A stretch of DNA of 64,000 nucleotides from Eucalyptus grandis (GCF_016545825.1 NC_052620.1:2170001-2234000); one strand, 5' to 3'. Shown: positions 10,954 to 23,473, counted from the first letter of the stretch. Made by a program: numbers and translations. Notes: generated by a model from the letters alone, not told the origin.

Positions 10954-11499
10954 ATGGGGACAATTCGGCTGAACCCTAATCGAATTTGGCAACCACCGAA
11001 GAAAGGCGTTATTAAGGTAAATATGGACGACGCCTTTCCTTTCGCAAATAATAAGGGAGCGATCGCTAGTCTTGCTCGCGATCACACTAGCAAAATGCTT
11101 GAAGGCTTCACACGCACCATTCAGGCATCTTCTACACTCGAGACGGAGACCCAAGCACTTTTGTGCACCCTAAAGGACCTTTTGCAGAACGGAAAAATCG
11201 AATCTCACCTACTGCTTGAATCCAATAATCTCATTCTTGTCGAGACTATCAACCGATGCCGTCTGCCGCCATGGAATTGCCGCGCTCTGTTCGCCGAATG
11301 TGCAGCCTTGACGCTCTGTTTTGCAAATCTCATGGTGAAGCACTGTCAACGTGAGGCAAATGCCCTAGCTGACTGGGCTGCGAAGGCCCATGGACAAGGC
11401 CTTCTTTCACCAAATTGGGTTCATTCTCCTCCTCAAATTATGATGGACATGATATGTACTGAAGTCCTTGTTAAGGGTTGTTCCTTTTTCCCTACGTGA
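10954..11499 (+). pseudogene. LINE ORF2 RNase H (RVT_3), segment A
   Basis: A 181-codon open stretch covers the C-terminal RNase H domain: VIKVNMDDAFPFANNKGAI (first Asp), SSTLETETQALLCTLKDLL (Glu), LLLESNNLILVETIN and KHCQREANALADWAAKAH (last Asp). The third acidic position, usually ESDS, reads ESNN, so the active site is likely dead. The frame ends at 11497-11499 near the poly(A), as in other plant L1 elements. The upstream junction to zf-RVT is interrupted by the stop at 10831-10833. Confidence 0.9.
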
Positions 11500-11536
11500 A
11501 TAGAAATCTATCATTTTTCGACCAAAAAAAAAAAAA

Positions 11537-13769
11537 GAATGGCTGAATTTGGCTTTTCACGGGGATGTGATAAATTACAGAAATAGTACCAATTCATTCA
11601 TTTATTTTGAACAAATCAATAAACAGCTATAATTGACATAGAGATGAATCTACAAAATTACATCATTTATTTGCGATACAGTCAATTGGTGCAAATTCTG
11701 TGCATATATAAACTGTCATGATGGATTCATATATTTCATTTTTTTTTTAAAACTTCGTAACTATTAGACATTGTCACTGCAAAAATATCTACGGTAGAAC
11801 TAAATAATTATCTAATAGATTGAGACATCAAAAGTTGTTCTCTTAGGCCTTTTACTTTTGTGAGATTATTCTTTAGATTTTTGCATAAAAAGGAAAATAC
11901 CTATGCGTTGCACTAATCTTTATTTTTGAAATAACAATGAAAGTATGAGAAATCCCTTTTCCAAGTGCAATCCTATTCGTATGCAACAATCTTCATGATT
12001 TTCTCTCGCTTCCACTTAAACTCTAATTAATGTCAAGAAATCGATAGGCTTGCTACAGTCGATGGAACTTCTTATGACAAGGAACTAGCTTGAAAACAAG
12101 GCTTCCTGTTGTTGACCAAAATTCTTACGAAACAATTTCTCCCCCAATGCATCTGTGTGTTTCAATATATATTCAAATTTTTCTAAGAAGAAAAGACTGT
12201 TTATTACTGGACTTCCACATTGAATGCACTCAAAGGCAATTTTAGTATATTAGATTTGTTTAGATTATTAGTAGTGTTGTTATTGTCAAAATTATGACAT
12301 CCATTCTAAGAAAGTATAATTTTCAATATGATAGCTTGAAGATATACTACTCACTATGAAGATAGGCTCCCTACCTATAGAATCTCAATAATGTAATCTT
12401 ACAATATCATAAATTGAATGTCAACACCTTGATATTAAATGTAGTAAGTTTTCAAGGAATCTATATTGAAGTTAGCATATTAAATTCCTGAGATTTTTTT
12501 ACAGTATCATATATAATGAGTATTCCTCTTTATATCAATGTTTTATTGCTATTCTTGCTATTTTCTTTTAAAAGCTAAGTAATTGAGGCACCATCCCTTT
12601 TTCCAAACGACATAATCATTAGTTTTGTCAACCCAATTTAAAGTTGCCAAACGTGATCTTCGCGTTGAGGATATGAATTCACGCTATATTTGTACACATA
12701 AATAAAAAGTGCTCTGGTGCACTTCTTAAACGATCAAATAAGGTAATGCTCAATTTGACAATGAGAAAAAGTTCGGATGCTTGCGGTGTTATAATCGCCT
12801 GGTCGTATTGATAGGAGATATACTATATTTAAAGTACATTGTTGGATATACATGCTGCTGTATCTGACAGTCAATCCTCCCAATACCTATGCCAATAAAG
12901 TGCGCTAGCATTTAGTTAATTAAGATTAGGGTGTAATTTTACCGAGTAGATCAATTCTAAAGGCTCAAAATCAGGAGGAACTTCAAAATTAGGGGCAACT
13001 TTGTTGAAGTGCAATTCTACATCACTTAATTGGTGGGTTTTATCACGCCCTATATCATTGAACAATTTATAATTTTGAGTTAAATTTTCTGGCATGATAT
13101 AAGACTAAACTTTAATATTTTCTTAAGTATTATACTGCATCTCCCTCCATCTAGTAGATCAATTTTTCGAGTTAGACATTCTAACAATTTTTCTTTGTAG
13201 GAGTACTACTTAAGACCAAACACTTTCTGTTTTGAGCAAAGTTTTCGCAAACACTCAAGAACTCCTGACATCGCCATCGCCTCCCTACGACCCTTTCACT
13301 TGCCTGTCGGCATCCTCATCAATTAGCTCATCTATCTTTATTTTCCCTATTGTCTATCTTCGAGGGGGCAACCTCAGCTTTGAGGTCGTGAGCCTCAAAT
13401 CCAATGTCTGCCATGCTCGACCAGCCACTGGAGCTGGGGGGATCGTGTGGTGGCTCGTGCGTAGGTTGGTGATGACAACACAGCCGCGATGATGGACCAA
13501 CAGTGGCTGGTGCGGATCTTTACTGACCCTTTAAACTGATTTGATGTGTTTTGCTGATGCAAGGAGGTGAGCGGTTATGGAAAACTAGAAAAGGGATAAA
13601 GAAAGAAATGAAAAGGAGGAGCAAAGGGAGATTCATCCTAAGCCGTTCAAATTAGTTGTGCAGATAACTCCATATCTTTGAGGGCAATTTTAAGATGTAA
13701 ATTATTATCCTTAATTTTGGAGAGTCTTACTTAATCTATAAGGAAACATTTGATGAGGCAATGAGAAAA
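11537..13769. other. AT-rich flank, no gene recognised
   Basis: AT-rich single-copy-looking sequence follows the LINE poly(A). It is nearly repeated at 27634-29916. An 86-codon open frame at 13232-13492 is present in both copies but matches nothing recognised and lacks a convincing context. Confidence 0.6.
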
Positions 13770-13778
13770 TTATATAAA
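13770..13778 (+). promoter_or_regulatory. TATA box of a candidate host gene, segment A
   Basis: TTATATAAA within AAAATTATATAAACT. A telo-box-like CTAGGGTTCTA follows near 13890 and an ATG at 13995, so a transcript start near 13800 is plausible. The same arrangement is at 29917 in segment B. Confidence 0.45.
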
Positions 13779-13994
13779 CTTTACAGAAACTTACAAAAGA
13801 CGGACTTGTACATTTTAGCCCCATTCACTCAACCCCATGTAGAATGGCTTGTTTTTCCTTTTTCCTTTCGCCCTGCTCTCATGAAAAGGCTAGGGTTCTA
13901 ATATCTATTGGAGCAAGGTGGAATGATCATCGGAGCAAGGCGAACGGAAGAAAGAAAAAGAGAAGACTAAAAGGGAGAAGAAAAGAAGTCATCA

Positions 13995-14475
13995 ATGGAA
14001 GCACAAGGTGAGTTTCTTTTCTGCTTTTTTTTTTTTTGGCCAACTGTTGATTCAGAATTTTGTCTACCCTGTCAAAATTGTCAAATTGGTCGTATTCTCT
14101 TATGTACAACGAGGTTGTCCTCGACTTTGGAGTTCGACACAACTAGGTCAAAGTAAAGAAAAGAAGAAGAACATCAGATGTAACGTGTATCGGATTTTAC
14201 TTCAATAGACCCTTGTTTTCTGTTCATTGATGCACAGAAATTGACTTTCCACATATCAATCTTAGTTATTATCCAAGTATCTAACAGATAAATCTTTGTG
14301 TGAAGCTTCAGTTGCCATTGCAAATCAACATCTTGTGATTCGGTGGCTCGTTTGTTTCCAAGATCTAGTGGAATGAACCACAGATTCACAAGAGATAATT
14401 GCTTACGGCAATGAATCTGAAGAAAGATCAAGAATGTTGCAAGTGCCTCAAGAAGTAATTGAGGCTACACAATAA
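13995..14475 (+). CDS. Candidate small spliced host gene or gene 5' end, segment A
   Basis: The ATG at 13995 follows a purine-rich leader and begins a 13-nt coding piece (MEAQ plus one base) ending in a strong donor, CAAG|GTGAGT, at 14008. An acceptor, CCACAG, ends at 14383. Joining 14007 to 14384 keeps the frame and gives a 34-codon reading frame to TAA at 14473-14475. Its start resembles the start of the gene at 62513 (both have AQDSQ, a Gly, ESEE and SR at matching spacing). Intron 14008-14383 has a T-run early on. The frame may be a truncated first part of a longer gene, since a MULE-like element is inserted 40 bp later. No known domain. The splice model is inference. Confidence 0.35.
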
Positions 14476-14510
14476 GAAGGTACTAATTTTCCCCTTTTTG
14501 CTTTTGTTGG

Positions 14511-14519
14511 TAGAAGTCG
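14511..14519. repeat. Target duplication, left copy, of MULE-like element
   Basis: TAGAAGTCG here repeats at 15980-15988. Segment B has a single copy (TAGAAGTCGGGATGG near 30670), i.e. the empty site. Confidence 0.9.
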
Positions 14520-15979
14520 GAGGTGAGGACACCTGGAGTGCCATAACTTGGCACGTCGGGACACTTAAGTGTCATAATTTTAAAATGGTACACTTAAGTA
14601 CCATCATCGGAGTAAAATGGGACACTTAAGTGCCACTCCGGCGAAAATCCGGCCAAATGGCTGACGTGGCGACTTTCCGGCGAGCTCGGTCAAAACGGCG
14701 TTGTTTTGCATGCGACGTGGCGGAGAAAATGCAAAACGACGCCGTTTCGCGTCTACGTGTAAATAATAGTATATAAATTAATTAAATTAGATTTAAAATA
14801 TTCAAAAATTTTAAAAAAATAAGAAAAATTTAAAAAATTTAAAAAAATTAAGAAAAATTTTAAAAATTAAGAAAAATTTAAAAATTTTAAAAATTAAGAA
14901 AAATTTAAAAATTTTAAAAATTAAGAAAAATTTAAAAATTTTAAAATTTTTAAAATTTTTAAAAATTAGAAAATTTAAAAAAATTTAAAAATAAGAAAAT
15001 TTAAAAAAATTTAAAAAATTTTAAAAATTTTAAAAATTTTAAAAATTTTAAAAATTAAGAAAATTTAAAAATTTAAGAAAAATTAAAAAATTTAAAACAA
15101 TTAAGAAAATTTTAAATTTTTTTTTTAAATTAAGAAAATTTTACATTTTTAAAAATTAAGAAAATTATAAAAAAAAAATTAAAATTATAAAAAGTTATAA
15201 AAAGGGGGGTGGGAGGCCGAACAGGCGGCTCCCTTGCCGCTGCCGGCGGCTCCCTCACCGCCGCCACCTCCCCCCATTTTTCTAAATTTTTTAATTTTTA
15301 AAATTTTTTAATTTTTTTAATTTTTAAAATCTTTTTAAAATTAAAATTTTAAAAATTTTCTTATTTTTTAAATTTTTTTAATTTTTTTAAAATTAAAATT
15401 TTTAAAATTTACTTATTATTTATTTTTTTAAAATTTTTTTAAATTAAATTTTTTAAAATTTTTTAAATTAAATTTTTTAAAATTTTTTTTTATTTTTAAA
15501 ATTTTTTAAAATTAAAATTTTTAATTTTTTTTTAATTTTTTAATTTTTAAATTTTTTTAATTAAAAATTTTAAAATTTTCTTATTTTTTTAAAATTTTTA
15601 AAATTTTTTTATTTGAAAATTTTTAAAATTTTTTAAAATTAAAATTTTTTAAAATTTCTTATTTTTTATTTTTAAAATTTTAAAATTTTCTTATTTTTAA
15701 ATTTTTTTTTTTTAATTTTTGAAATTGAAATTTTTAAAATTAAAACTTTTAAATTTTTAAATTTTTTTAAATTTTTATGCTGATTTGGAGCTCCATGAGC
15801 CACGTAGCAAAAAATAATAATAAAATATTGCCACGTAGGATTTCCGGCAAGAGTCGCCGGAGGTGGCACTTAAGTGTCCCACTCGAGAAAAAAAGTGGCA
15901 CTTAAGTGTACCGTTTTGAAGTTATGGCACTTAAGTGTCCCGGTGTGCCAAGTTATGGCACTTGCTTTGCACTCCGCCG
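14520..15979. mobile_element. MULE-like foldback element, non-autonomous
   Basis: A 1.46-kb insertion absent from segment B, flanked by a 9-bp (possibly 10-bp) duplication, the size typical of Mutator-like elements. The ends are inverted repeats: GTGCCATAACTTGGCAC and CGGGACACTTAAGTG near the left end have near-complementary partners near the right end. CACTTAAGTG palindromes recur several times. The left half is A-rich (AAATTTAAAAATTAAG units), the right half T-rich and complementary. A GC-rich centre near 15206-15278 also folds back. It therefore reads as one very long inverted repeat. It has no coding capacity, so it would need a transposase supplied elsewhere. Confidence 0.82.
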
Positions 15980-15988
15980 TAGAAGTCG

Positions 15989-17297
15989 GGATGGCATCGA
16001 CATGATAGTGGAAGACCATTAGACACTTGAAAAGTAATTGATCAAATATACTACTGTTAGTAGACTGATGTGAATAAGAACAAAGTGAGGTTATGTTTTT
16101 GCTTTTGGAAACTTCTATAACTAAAGAAAACTAAACAATGATGCTTTTGACATATTAAGAACTTTGTCATCTACGCTTTTTAGCTTGATTAGTGAAATCT
16201 CTCATAAGTTGTATTGAAAAAGGCAAGATTAGGTAGGTGATGTACAAGTAGTTAATCTGAAATATTTATCCATTGAAGTGGTTACCAATTCGACAAATAC
16301 TATATTATATAGAGTTTATTTCACAAAAGAAAGTACATGATGTGAATGAACAATTTTAATTATAATTCTTTGAGTTACATAAAGCAGAAGGGAAAAAGGA
16401 AAACCTTTTAAAAACACATATACTTACGCATGTAGACATTTTGAAGAAAATAAAAAATTTCTCAATTCCCATGCCTTTTAGAAAGACAACACAGGAAAGG
16501 GTCTGATGAGATTTTTTCTTCTTTTTTTTTTTTTTAACGGAAGCTGCCATGGAGAATTGATAAATATTCAAATGCGTGGAATATACAAAAAGTCATGGGA
16601 TCTATTTGACTCGTTGGCTTTTCATAAGGGGATGTGATTAGGCCAGATAAATTAAAATCAAATCTTGAATCCATTTTGAACGAATCAATTAACAGAACTC
16701 CTTATACATTCAGCTGGTATGAAGTTAGTATGATAAATATTAGTGTATAATAGAATTTAATTTACTACGCATGTATTGACAATCACGATAGATTTAGATA
16801 ATTTAAAATATTTCCTTGTCTTGTAGCTATTAGTCATCATTATACTATCCACGAAAGAATTATAACAGAACTATATATTTCTTCACAAGCTGAGGATCCA
16901 TTTATTTCTCGAAATTTTTTTATTTGGAAAACACTTTTCCAGTAGACAATTGATTGTATCGCGTACAAAAATGAACAAATGAAAAATACCTCACTATCCA
17001 CAAAATAGTTAGGCGTAAATCATTAATGACGAAATATTATTTGTTAACTAATTTTCCTGAAGAATATAACAAATCATCTTTCAGAAACTATTTTCTAAGT
17101 CTCAAATTTTCTGCAAAAAAAAGGCACTCTTAAATATAAAAAATTATTCTCTTAGGCTTTTACTTTTGTAACAAAAAGTCTTTGAAGTTCTATTTGACAA
17201 GGGAAACGATTAAGCGTTTCCTTGGTCTGTATCTTTAAAATACAATTTAAAAAAAGTCTAATTAACAATAGATTTAGATGCTTATATTTAAACTAAG
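15989..17297. other. AT-rich flank between MULE-like element and LTR
   Basis: AT-rich sequence with no gene seen; the counterpart in segment B is 30675-31978. Short homopolymer runs occur (T-run near 16515-16535). The bases just before the LTR read CTAAG, the likely 5-bp target site of the Tat/Ogre-like element. Confidence 0.6.
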
Positions 17298-20175
17298 TGT
17301 CGCGACCTAATTTTTCGGGTTCACCACCTAAAACTAGGTTAATGGATTACTAAGTCTTTAAGCTTAGCTCGAGCTCTCCCAAGTCCATACCAATTCGCGA
17401 CTTAGGTTTGAATTCTTAACATGCAAATGATTTTCAATCAGAAGTTGCCACTAATCTATTTTTGGTGGGTCGATTAGAAACCCAAGTAAAGTAACAGAAT
17501 ATTTACTTTACTCCTACGAACCAGAGATTCATGAGTTCGGGGACTTGGTTACACCAGACTATCTTAGTGCCCTTTCGGTACCTTTTTATTTCATTTTCAA
17601 AAAAATGTTTGGCAATTGAATTGATTTTAATTTATCTTCCTAACATGTGAGGTGATCATACATGTGCGCATACCACCAATATAACACTCAAGAAAGCAAT
17701 TAAATATTGCAAAACATACCTAGCAACAACGAAAGCATCTGCATTGTTAAATCAGAATTCACATCAGCAACCCTAGATATGATTTCTAATTAACACGCAA
17801 TTTCAATTTTTTTGTTTTCACTTTATTTAATGAAAATCGTGCGATGCATGCTAATAATCTAATATGACATGGCAGCACAACTTAAACTATATGACATGAA
17901 GAAATGCAATAATTAAATGCAATCTAAATGATCTAACTCTAATGACATGCAATGCGATGCAATGACATACAAAATTATTTCAACTAAAATAACATGCATC
18001 ATGCAATTTCATATGTGAGCTATATGTCACGCGGCATTTATTAAATGACCTAGTCTAATGACGAGGAAGTTCTAATTAAATAAACCTAATAAAAACTAGA
18101 TGATGTGCATTTGATATTTCTATTTTTAAAAATGCAAAAATGATCTAGCTAGATTAAAATTCTATCTAATTTAAACTAAGGATTAAGTCACATTAAATCC
18201 TAATTTAAACTAAGATATTATCTTAATCTAACATGCAATTTATCTAATATGCAATGACGTGCGGAGCATGCCCTAATTCTACAAGACATATGCATGCCCT
18301 AAAACTAGATGATGTGCATTTGATATTTCTATTTTTTAAAAATGCAAAAATGATCTAGCTAGATTAAAATTTTATCTAATTTAAACTAGGGATTAAGTCA
18401 TATTAAATCCTAATTTAAACTAAGACATTATCTAAATCTAAAATGCAATTTATCTAAAAGATGATCTAAATTTAAAATGAAACATGACATTCTAATCTAA
18501 AATGCACAATGATTTTCTCGTGTTTTTCTTTAAGAAATTCGAAATTAAAACTTCACATAATTAAACATGCAATTCAATAAAAAAAAAACTAAAGACCTAA
18601 AGGAACGTACTTTCTTTTTTGGATTTTTATTTAAAAACTCGTAATAAGATTGCAATCCTAAATATGCAAGATAATAAAAACAAACCTAATCCTTATTCAG
18701 ATTTTTTTTTTATTTTCTTATTTAAAAAAGAACTCGAAATAAAATTGCCATTTTAACCCTAAGACTAGGAATATTCTAAAACAACTTAACCCTAATTCGA
18801 ATATTTTTTGGGTATTTTTAGTGGTTTTCCAAAACAAGCAATTATCAAATAAACATTGTATTTAAACTAACCACGGCATTCAATCCAATAAAGGATTAAA
18901 ATAATCGAAAAAATAACCTGTTGTCTCACATGTCAAATTAATGATTATCCTAACCCTAATTATCACAACAAAGAATTCAAAATAACTAAAAATCTGATCC
19001 AATTCTTACGGATCAAATTAATAATTATATTGATCTAACAATTAAAGTACTATCAACAAATCCCAAGAATTAATATAATTAAAAAATGACCCGACATCTT
19101 ACAGGTCAAATTATTAATTACAATAATTTTAGGGAAAACTCCTGCGGATAATGCCTACAATAAAACAAAAATCAATTCCCAATATTCCAATTGGTACAAT
19201 AATACCAAAACTAACTAAAAATAAAGCAAAATAACATAAAATAAGAGAAATAAAAAAGAAAACAAAATGAACAACCTAAGGAAAATGGAGGGGGCAGCAA
19301 GTTCGTCGGCGCCGGCTGGAGGATGACTGGCGTCAGAGCTTTGGCAAGGGCGGATCGGCACGCAGCGAGGGAAAAGCAGCAGCAGGAAGGGGTTGGTGCA
19401 GTGGCTTGCAATGGCGTTGCTGGGTCGGAGGATTGCTGCCGGAACGAGTAGAGAGCTGCCGTGGGAGCGTCGCTCGGAGGAGGGGCGTCAGACACCAGGC
19501 GATCGCGGACAGAGACGCTACAGGGACGTCGGCAATGCGGTAGCGAGGCAATGGCGAACGCAGCGACGAGCAGCGGTGAATGGAAGGCTCAAGATCTATT
19601 CCAGAGGGTGATGGTGTCGAACCAGAGACGGTGGATCGGGATCACGAGCAGTGACGATGGTTCCGTCGGACTGGTGCAGCAGCTCAGTAGCGACGGCAGC
19701 TTCGTACTCGCAATAGAGGCAACACCAAGTCGTTGGATCGTTGGATTTGCAGAGTCGGGTCTAGCTGCAGGAGCGGAGCTGGGCGCTAGGCTGGCTGTAA
19801 CAAGTCACTGGCAAAGACAGGGTTGTGTTGCTGCATCTAAGCGGAAAGTTTGGGCAGCATAAGAGGTCGCCCGGCCCAGTCGGGGCGAGATCGATGGAGC
19901 GGCGATGGTGTCGGGGAAGTACGGCGGAGGTCGCGACCGGAGCAAGGAATCTTGGAGTCTTGGGTCGCGAGCGAGATCTCGAGCACGGGCGTCGAGGAGC
20001 ACCGCGGCGTCGCAAGGGCGAGATGGAGCGACAAGACTGTCGGTGCAGCGTGGCGGCGGCGGACGGTGAAGTGGCGAGGTGCGGTGGTGTCAGCGGCGAT
20101 GCGATGCTGCCTGGCGGACGAAGCCAGCTGGCGCGTTCGAGCTTCTCCCTCGCAAAGAAGACGATGTAGTGGCCT

Positions 20176-20179
<4 letters not shown>

Positions 20180-20209
<30 letters not shown>
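20180..20209. repeat. (CT)n microsatellite in LTR, segment A
   Basis: About 15 CT units. The matching site in segment B (34874-34939) is more than twice as long, a clear length polymorphism between the two copies. Confidence 0.95.
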
Positions 20210-20212
<3 letters not shown>

Positions 20213-20383
20213 TGTCTCCCTCACGTCACTTTCCCTCTGTCTTCTCTTTTTCCTTTGACTTTTCTTCTTTGTTTTTCGAAAACCGAGAGAGCCCCCCTGT
20301 GTACTTTTGCAGGAAACTTTCTTCTCTTTCTCTTTTCTTTTCTGAATTTTTTCTCCCCCACATAAACCGAGAAAAAGCCCCCC

Positions 20384-20393
20384 ATTTATATAG
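20384..20393 (-). promoter_or_regulatory. TATA box of LTR, segment A
   Basis: The minus strand reads CTATATAAAT, a strong plant TATA box. It would start transcription leftward through the (AG)n-rich leader. Segment B has the fuller CTATATAAATAG at 35093-35104. Confidence 0.65.
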
Positions 20394-20692
20394 AGAAAAA
20401 CCCCTGGTTTGTTCAACCTACGAAGATTTGCATATATTGACCTAATCACTAAGGATCATCATTCGAAACGGAGAGATGTGCTCAACAAGAAAATAATCCC
20501 AAATTCTTTATGAAGATTTTTTTTTTTTTAAGACAATTCACTCAACTTTTGATATGACTTTGTTATCTGAAAATCCTTCAAAATCTCATTCCTCCACAAA
20601 ATATTTTTTTAAGAACCTTTTTTAAGAGATAAGTTAAATATCATTGTTACCCTAATAAAAAAATATAAAAAGTTAAAATTTAAGTGTCAACG

Positions 20693-23473
20693 GCTACCCC
20701 TCTTTGAAGGTGAGCTCGAAGAGGTTACCTTCAAAGACAAATTGAACCTAAATTTTGACTATGCATATGCACTAAATGATTTTTTTTTTTTTTTTTTTTG
20801 GAAAATGAACCCCATGCAATGTAATGATTCATGGAAATGTTAATGCAAATGCATGATCTGAAAGGAAAGACGTACCTGCAATTACTTACCAGTCAGTGAG
20901 GTAAAGCATCTTAAGGTACATGATAAATCCCCATTTACTCTGTAAGTACCTAACTCTCACTCAGGTTCCTTAAAGAGTATAAAAGGTAATAGATTGAGAT
21001 TGGGAAGAACATTCACATCCAAAATGAAATGTTCAAAGAATTGAGACATCCAGATCGAGACTGAGATGTCAAGATTTTTGAACTCGAAATACCTAGATTC
21101 AAACGAAGGTATAACGAGAAAAGTCGAAGAACATTCACATCCGGGGTGAAACATTCAACGAATAGAATTGAGACATCCAGATCCAGACTGAGATGTCGAA
21201 ATTTTAGAATGCAATTTGTATGCAAATGGTAAAGGAACCTACCTGGAATATCTTACCTTCAAGAAGGGTAGAGTGATTCAAGATCGTTGGTGTTACATGT
21301 TCAGGACCCGTACCTTTCTATGGTCGCCTAAAATAGTAACGAAAACACTACTTTCCTAGGACCCGTACCTTTCTACAGTCGCCTAGTAGGGCAGTGTTTG
21401 ATTGTGTCTAGGACCTGTACCTTTCTACAGTCGCCTAAACAAGGATTTACCTTCGAGGACCCGTACCATCTACGGTTGCCTGAATAAGGAATCATTTTCC
21501 AGGACCCGTACCTTTCTACGGTCGCCTGTTAGAGCAATAAGGTTGTCTAGGACCCGTACCTTTCTATGGTCGCCTAAGGCGAGGTTTTGCTTGGCTAGGA
21601 CCCGAACCTTTCTTCGGTCGCCTAATGTTGCGGCATAGATTATCTAACAGAACCTGAACCTTTCTTCGGTCGCCCTAATCAGACTGAATCTGGAGAAAAA
21701 TCTTTAGGGGATAGCTCGATCGAGTGTCGGTGTTTTCAAAAGGGAATACTTGCACAATGACAACTATTTAAGGTATGGATAGAGATATACTTACCTGGTA
21801 TCATCTTGTTCTAGGGAAATGTCTTACGCAAAACATGGTCATAAGAGAAGTAATATGCATTTATGATCACAAACATGCATTAATTTAAGGGAGGTTCATG
21901 CACTATGATTTATATCAAGCCTGCATCACCTAATTTCCATTGGGAAAGATTTCACAAAAAATGTTACAATCTGAACACATGAGTGTCATGGATGTGCCAA
22001 ATGGGAAACCTCTTGGTCTGAAAGGACTTTTCACTCATCCTCATTAAAATGAGCTGTTTTATCCTGACCTTTGATACATGATTTTTTTAATCACTCAATC
22101 TTTCCATCATCATGCCAAACAAGGGTTCGAGCAATCTCGCAAGTGGTACAAACTTACCAATCTAAGAGGTCTTTAACAGGGATTGCAACGCGGGCTTGGT
22201 CAACGGCTTAGCAAAGGAGACTCTTTGAGTCGAGGCTATTAAAAAATGAATGATATTTCACAATCATCTTGGGGTTTACAAGCCAAGAAACATGAGAAAT
22301 AAAGCAGAAATTATCTTACTCGCACTTCTTCAAACGATGCTTCCAAACATATGAACTTTTACGGTAATTCAAGTGCCATAATCTGAAGAGACTTTGTAAG
22401 GGACGTAAGGTAGGTTGGGTTCATGGGTTGAGAAACGAAAGGATCATTTCGCTCAAAAAGTGTTTATGGGGTCAAAGTTGGTGATCATCTTGACATTTTC
22501 AACAATTTTCCTCCTCATCATCGAAGATTTTCTTCACATCACAACTCCACCGATTGCAACATCTCAACATTTGAGTTTTTTTGTACCATCTTGTTGGGGA
22601 TACGACTCACTTCATCGAGTGTTTGATTTTCTTTGGGCATTGGCCTTGCTTTTACCAGGCACACTTTGCTTTTTCATGCCCCATTTTTGCACTCTTTTTT
22701 GGACAAAGTCTCCATTTTTATCAGTATTGTAAATCATGCTACTTGAGTGGTTCGATTTTTTCTTTCCTTGCCCCAGTGTGGGGGATGATCATCAACTGGG
22801 TTTAATGTGAAATGAATTCATAGGCTCAAGGGGGCTATGCAATGGATAAAGTGTATGGATAGAGAAAGAACTGCTCTTCGTCGTCCTAAGACACTTTAAA
22901 TTATCGTACAAGTCACACTGTAAAAGCAATACTCGAAGATTGATGCAAGTGCGAGTAAGAAAATTCCTATTATTCATTTCAAATCTTGTCCCAGTATGGG
23001 ACGATTCTTGACAAGGATAATTTAAAAGCTCTTTATGTGTGTGGGCTCAAAGGGCTTAACAATGGATTTACCTATAGTGTTTCAGATAATAGAAGAAACT
23101 GCCTCTCATCACCTTAGTTGATGTACCCTTTGCGAGATCACCCTTTTTCTCGTAGGCATGGAATTTTTCCACACAACTCACTAGAAATTAGTGTATGAAA
23201 CAGTGTCTATTAGTGTATGAAACAGTGTATGGAATAAGGCTTGCCTTTCGTCATTCCAAAGTATCCCATTTGACACATTCAATCTATCTCACACAATTCA
23301 TCAAGGAAGAAAAATGCAATATTTGCGACAAATTTAAACAATTCAATTCACTGAGACAATTTATTCATCACAAAATGTTTGCAATTCAAAACATGACATG
23401 GCAAATTCTATCATGGGTAATACTTCTTGACAGCATCTGAATTAACTAGAGTGGAAAACACACAACCATCCAT
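20693..23473 (-). other. Long 3' untranslated region of Tat/Ogre-like element, segment A
   Basis: Non-coding sequence between the integrase end and the 3' LTR. The PPT lies against the LTR at about 20693-20710; read on the minus strand it is purine-rich (AAAGAGGGG). The region includes the hairpin array at 21303-21675. Around 22630-22690 it also has a segment that the non-autonomous element carries twice (54186-54317). No coding frame is supported. Confidence 0.8.
21303..21675 (-). repeat. Array of 8 hairpin-forming units, segment A
   Basis: Eight copies of a core of about 27 nt, spaced about 45-55 bp. In sense orientation each reads GACCGTA, a short loop such as GAAAGG, then TACGGGTC, so it can form an imperfect stem-loop. 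The two pol-proximal units (near 21596 and 21648) read GAA/TTC instead of GTA/TAC, a paired change that keeps the stem. The sequence between cores is only weakly conserved. Confidence 0.85.

Larger units (their letters stand above)
8664..11536 (+). mobile_element. L1-type LINE, segment A, 3' part
   Basis: Non-LTR retrotransposon ORF2 remnants run in L1 order: reverse transcriptase, zinc-finger domain (zf-RVT), RNase H. A poly(A) tract follows at 11524-11536. The 5' part is cut off by the copia insertion and lies outside the window. Segment B (24714-27633) carries the same LINE without the copia element. Several stops and frameshifts break ORF2. Confidence 0.92.
17298..20692 (-). repeat. 3' LTR of Tat/Ogre-like element, segment A
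   Basis: In + coordinates the LTR runs from TGTCGCGACC at 17298 to GTGTCAAC near 20692, where segment B has TCAACA and this copy has TCAACGG, a mutated terminus. It is about 3.4 kb and is transcribed leftward. It has a TATA box near 20384-20393, a GC-rich 19270-20160 block and a (CT)n run. Conceptual frames in the GC-rich block lie on both strands and are not conserved between copies, so they are not called as genes. Confidence 0.88.

Noticed and set aside
13232..13492. An 86-codon frame conserved in segments A and B (29380-29640).
   Set aside because: The copies are so similar overall that conservation is not informative. It has no promoter context, family match or protein-like composition.
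14760..15780. AT-rich repeated sequence as a centromeric or satellite array.
   Set aside because: It is bounded by inverted ends and a 9-bp target duplication and is absent from segment B, so it is a single foldback element.
19393..20365. Overlapping open frames in the GC-rich part of the LTR (also 33890-35071).
   Set aside because: They occur on both strands, differ in length and frame between the two copies because of small indels, and run into the (CT)n repeat. They reflect GC-rich composition, not genes.
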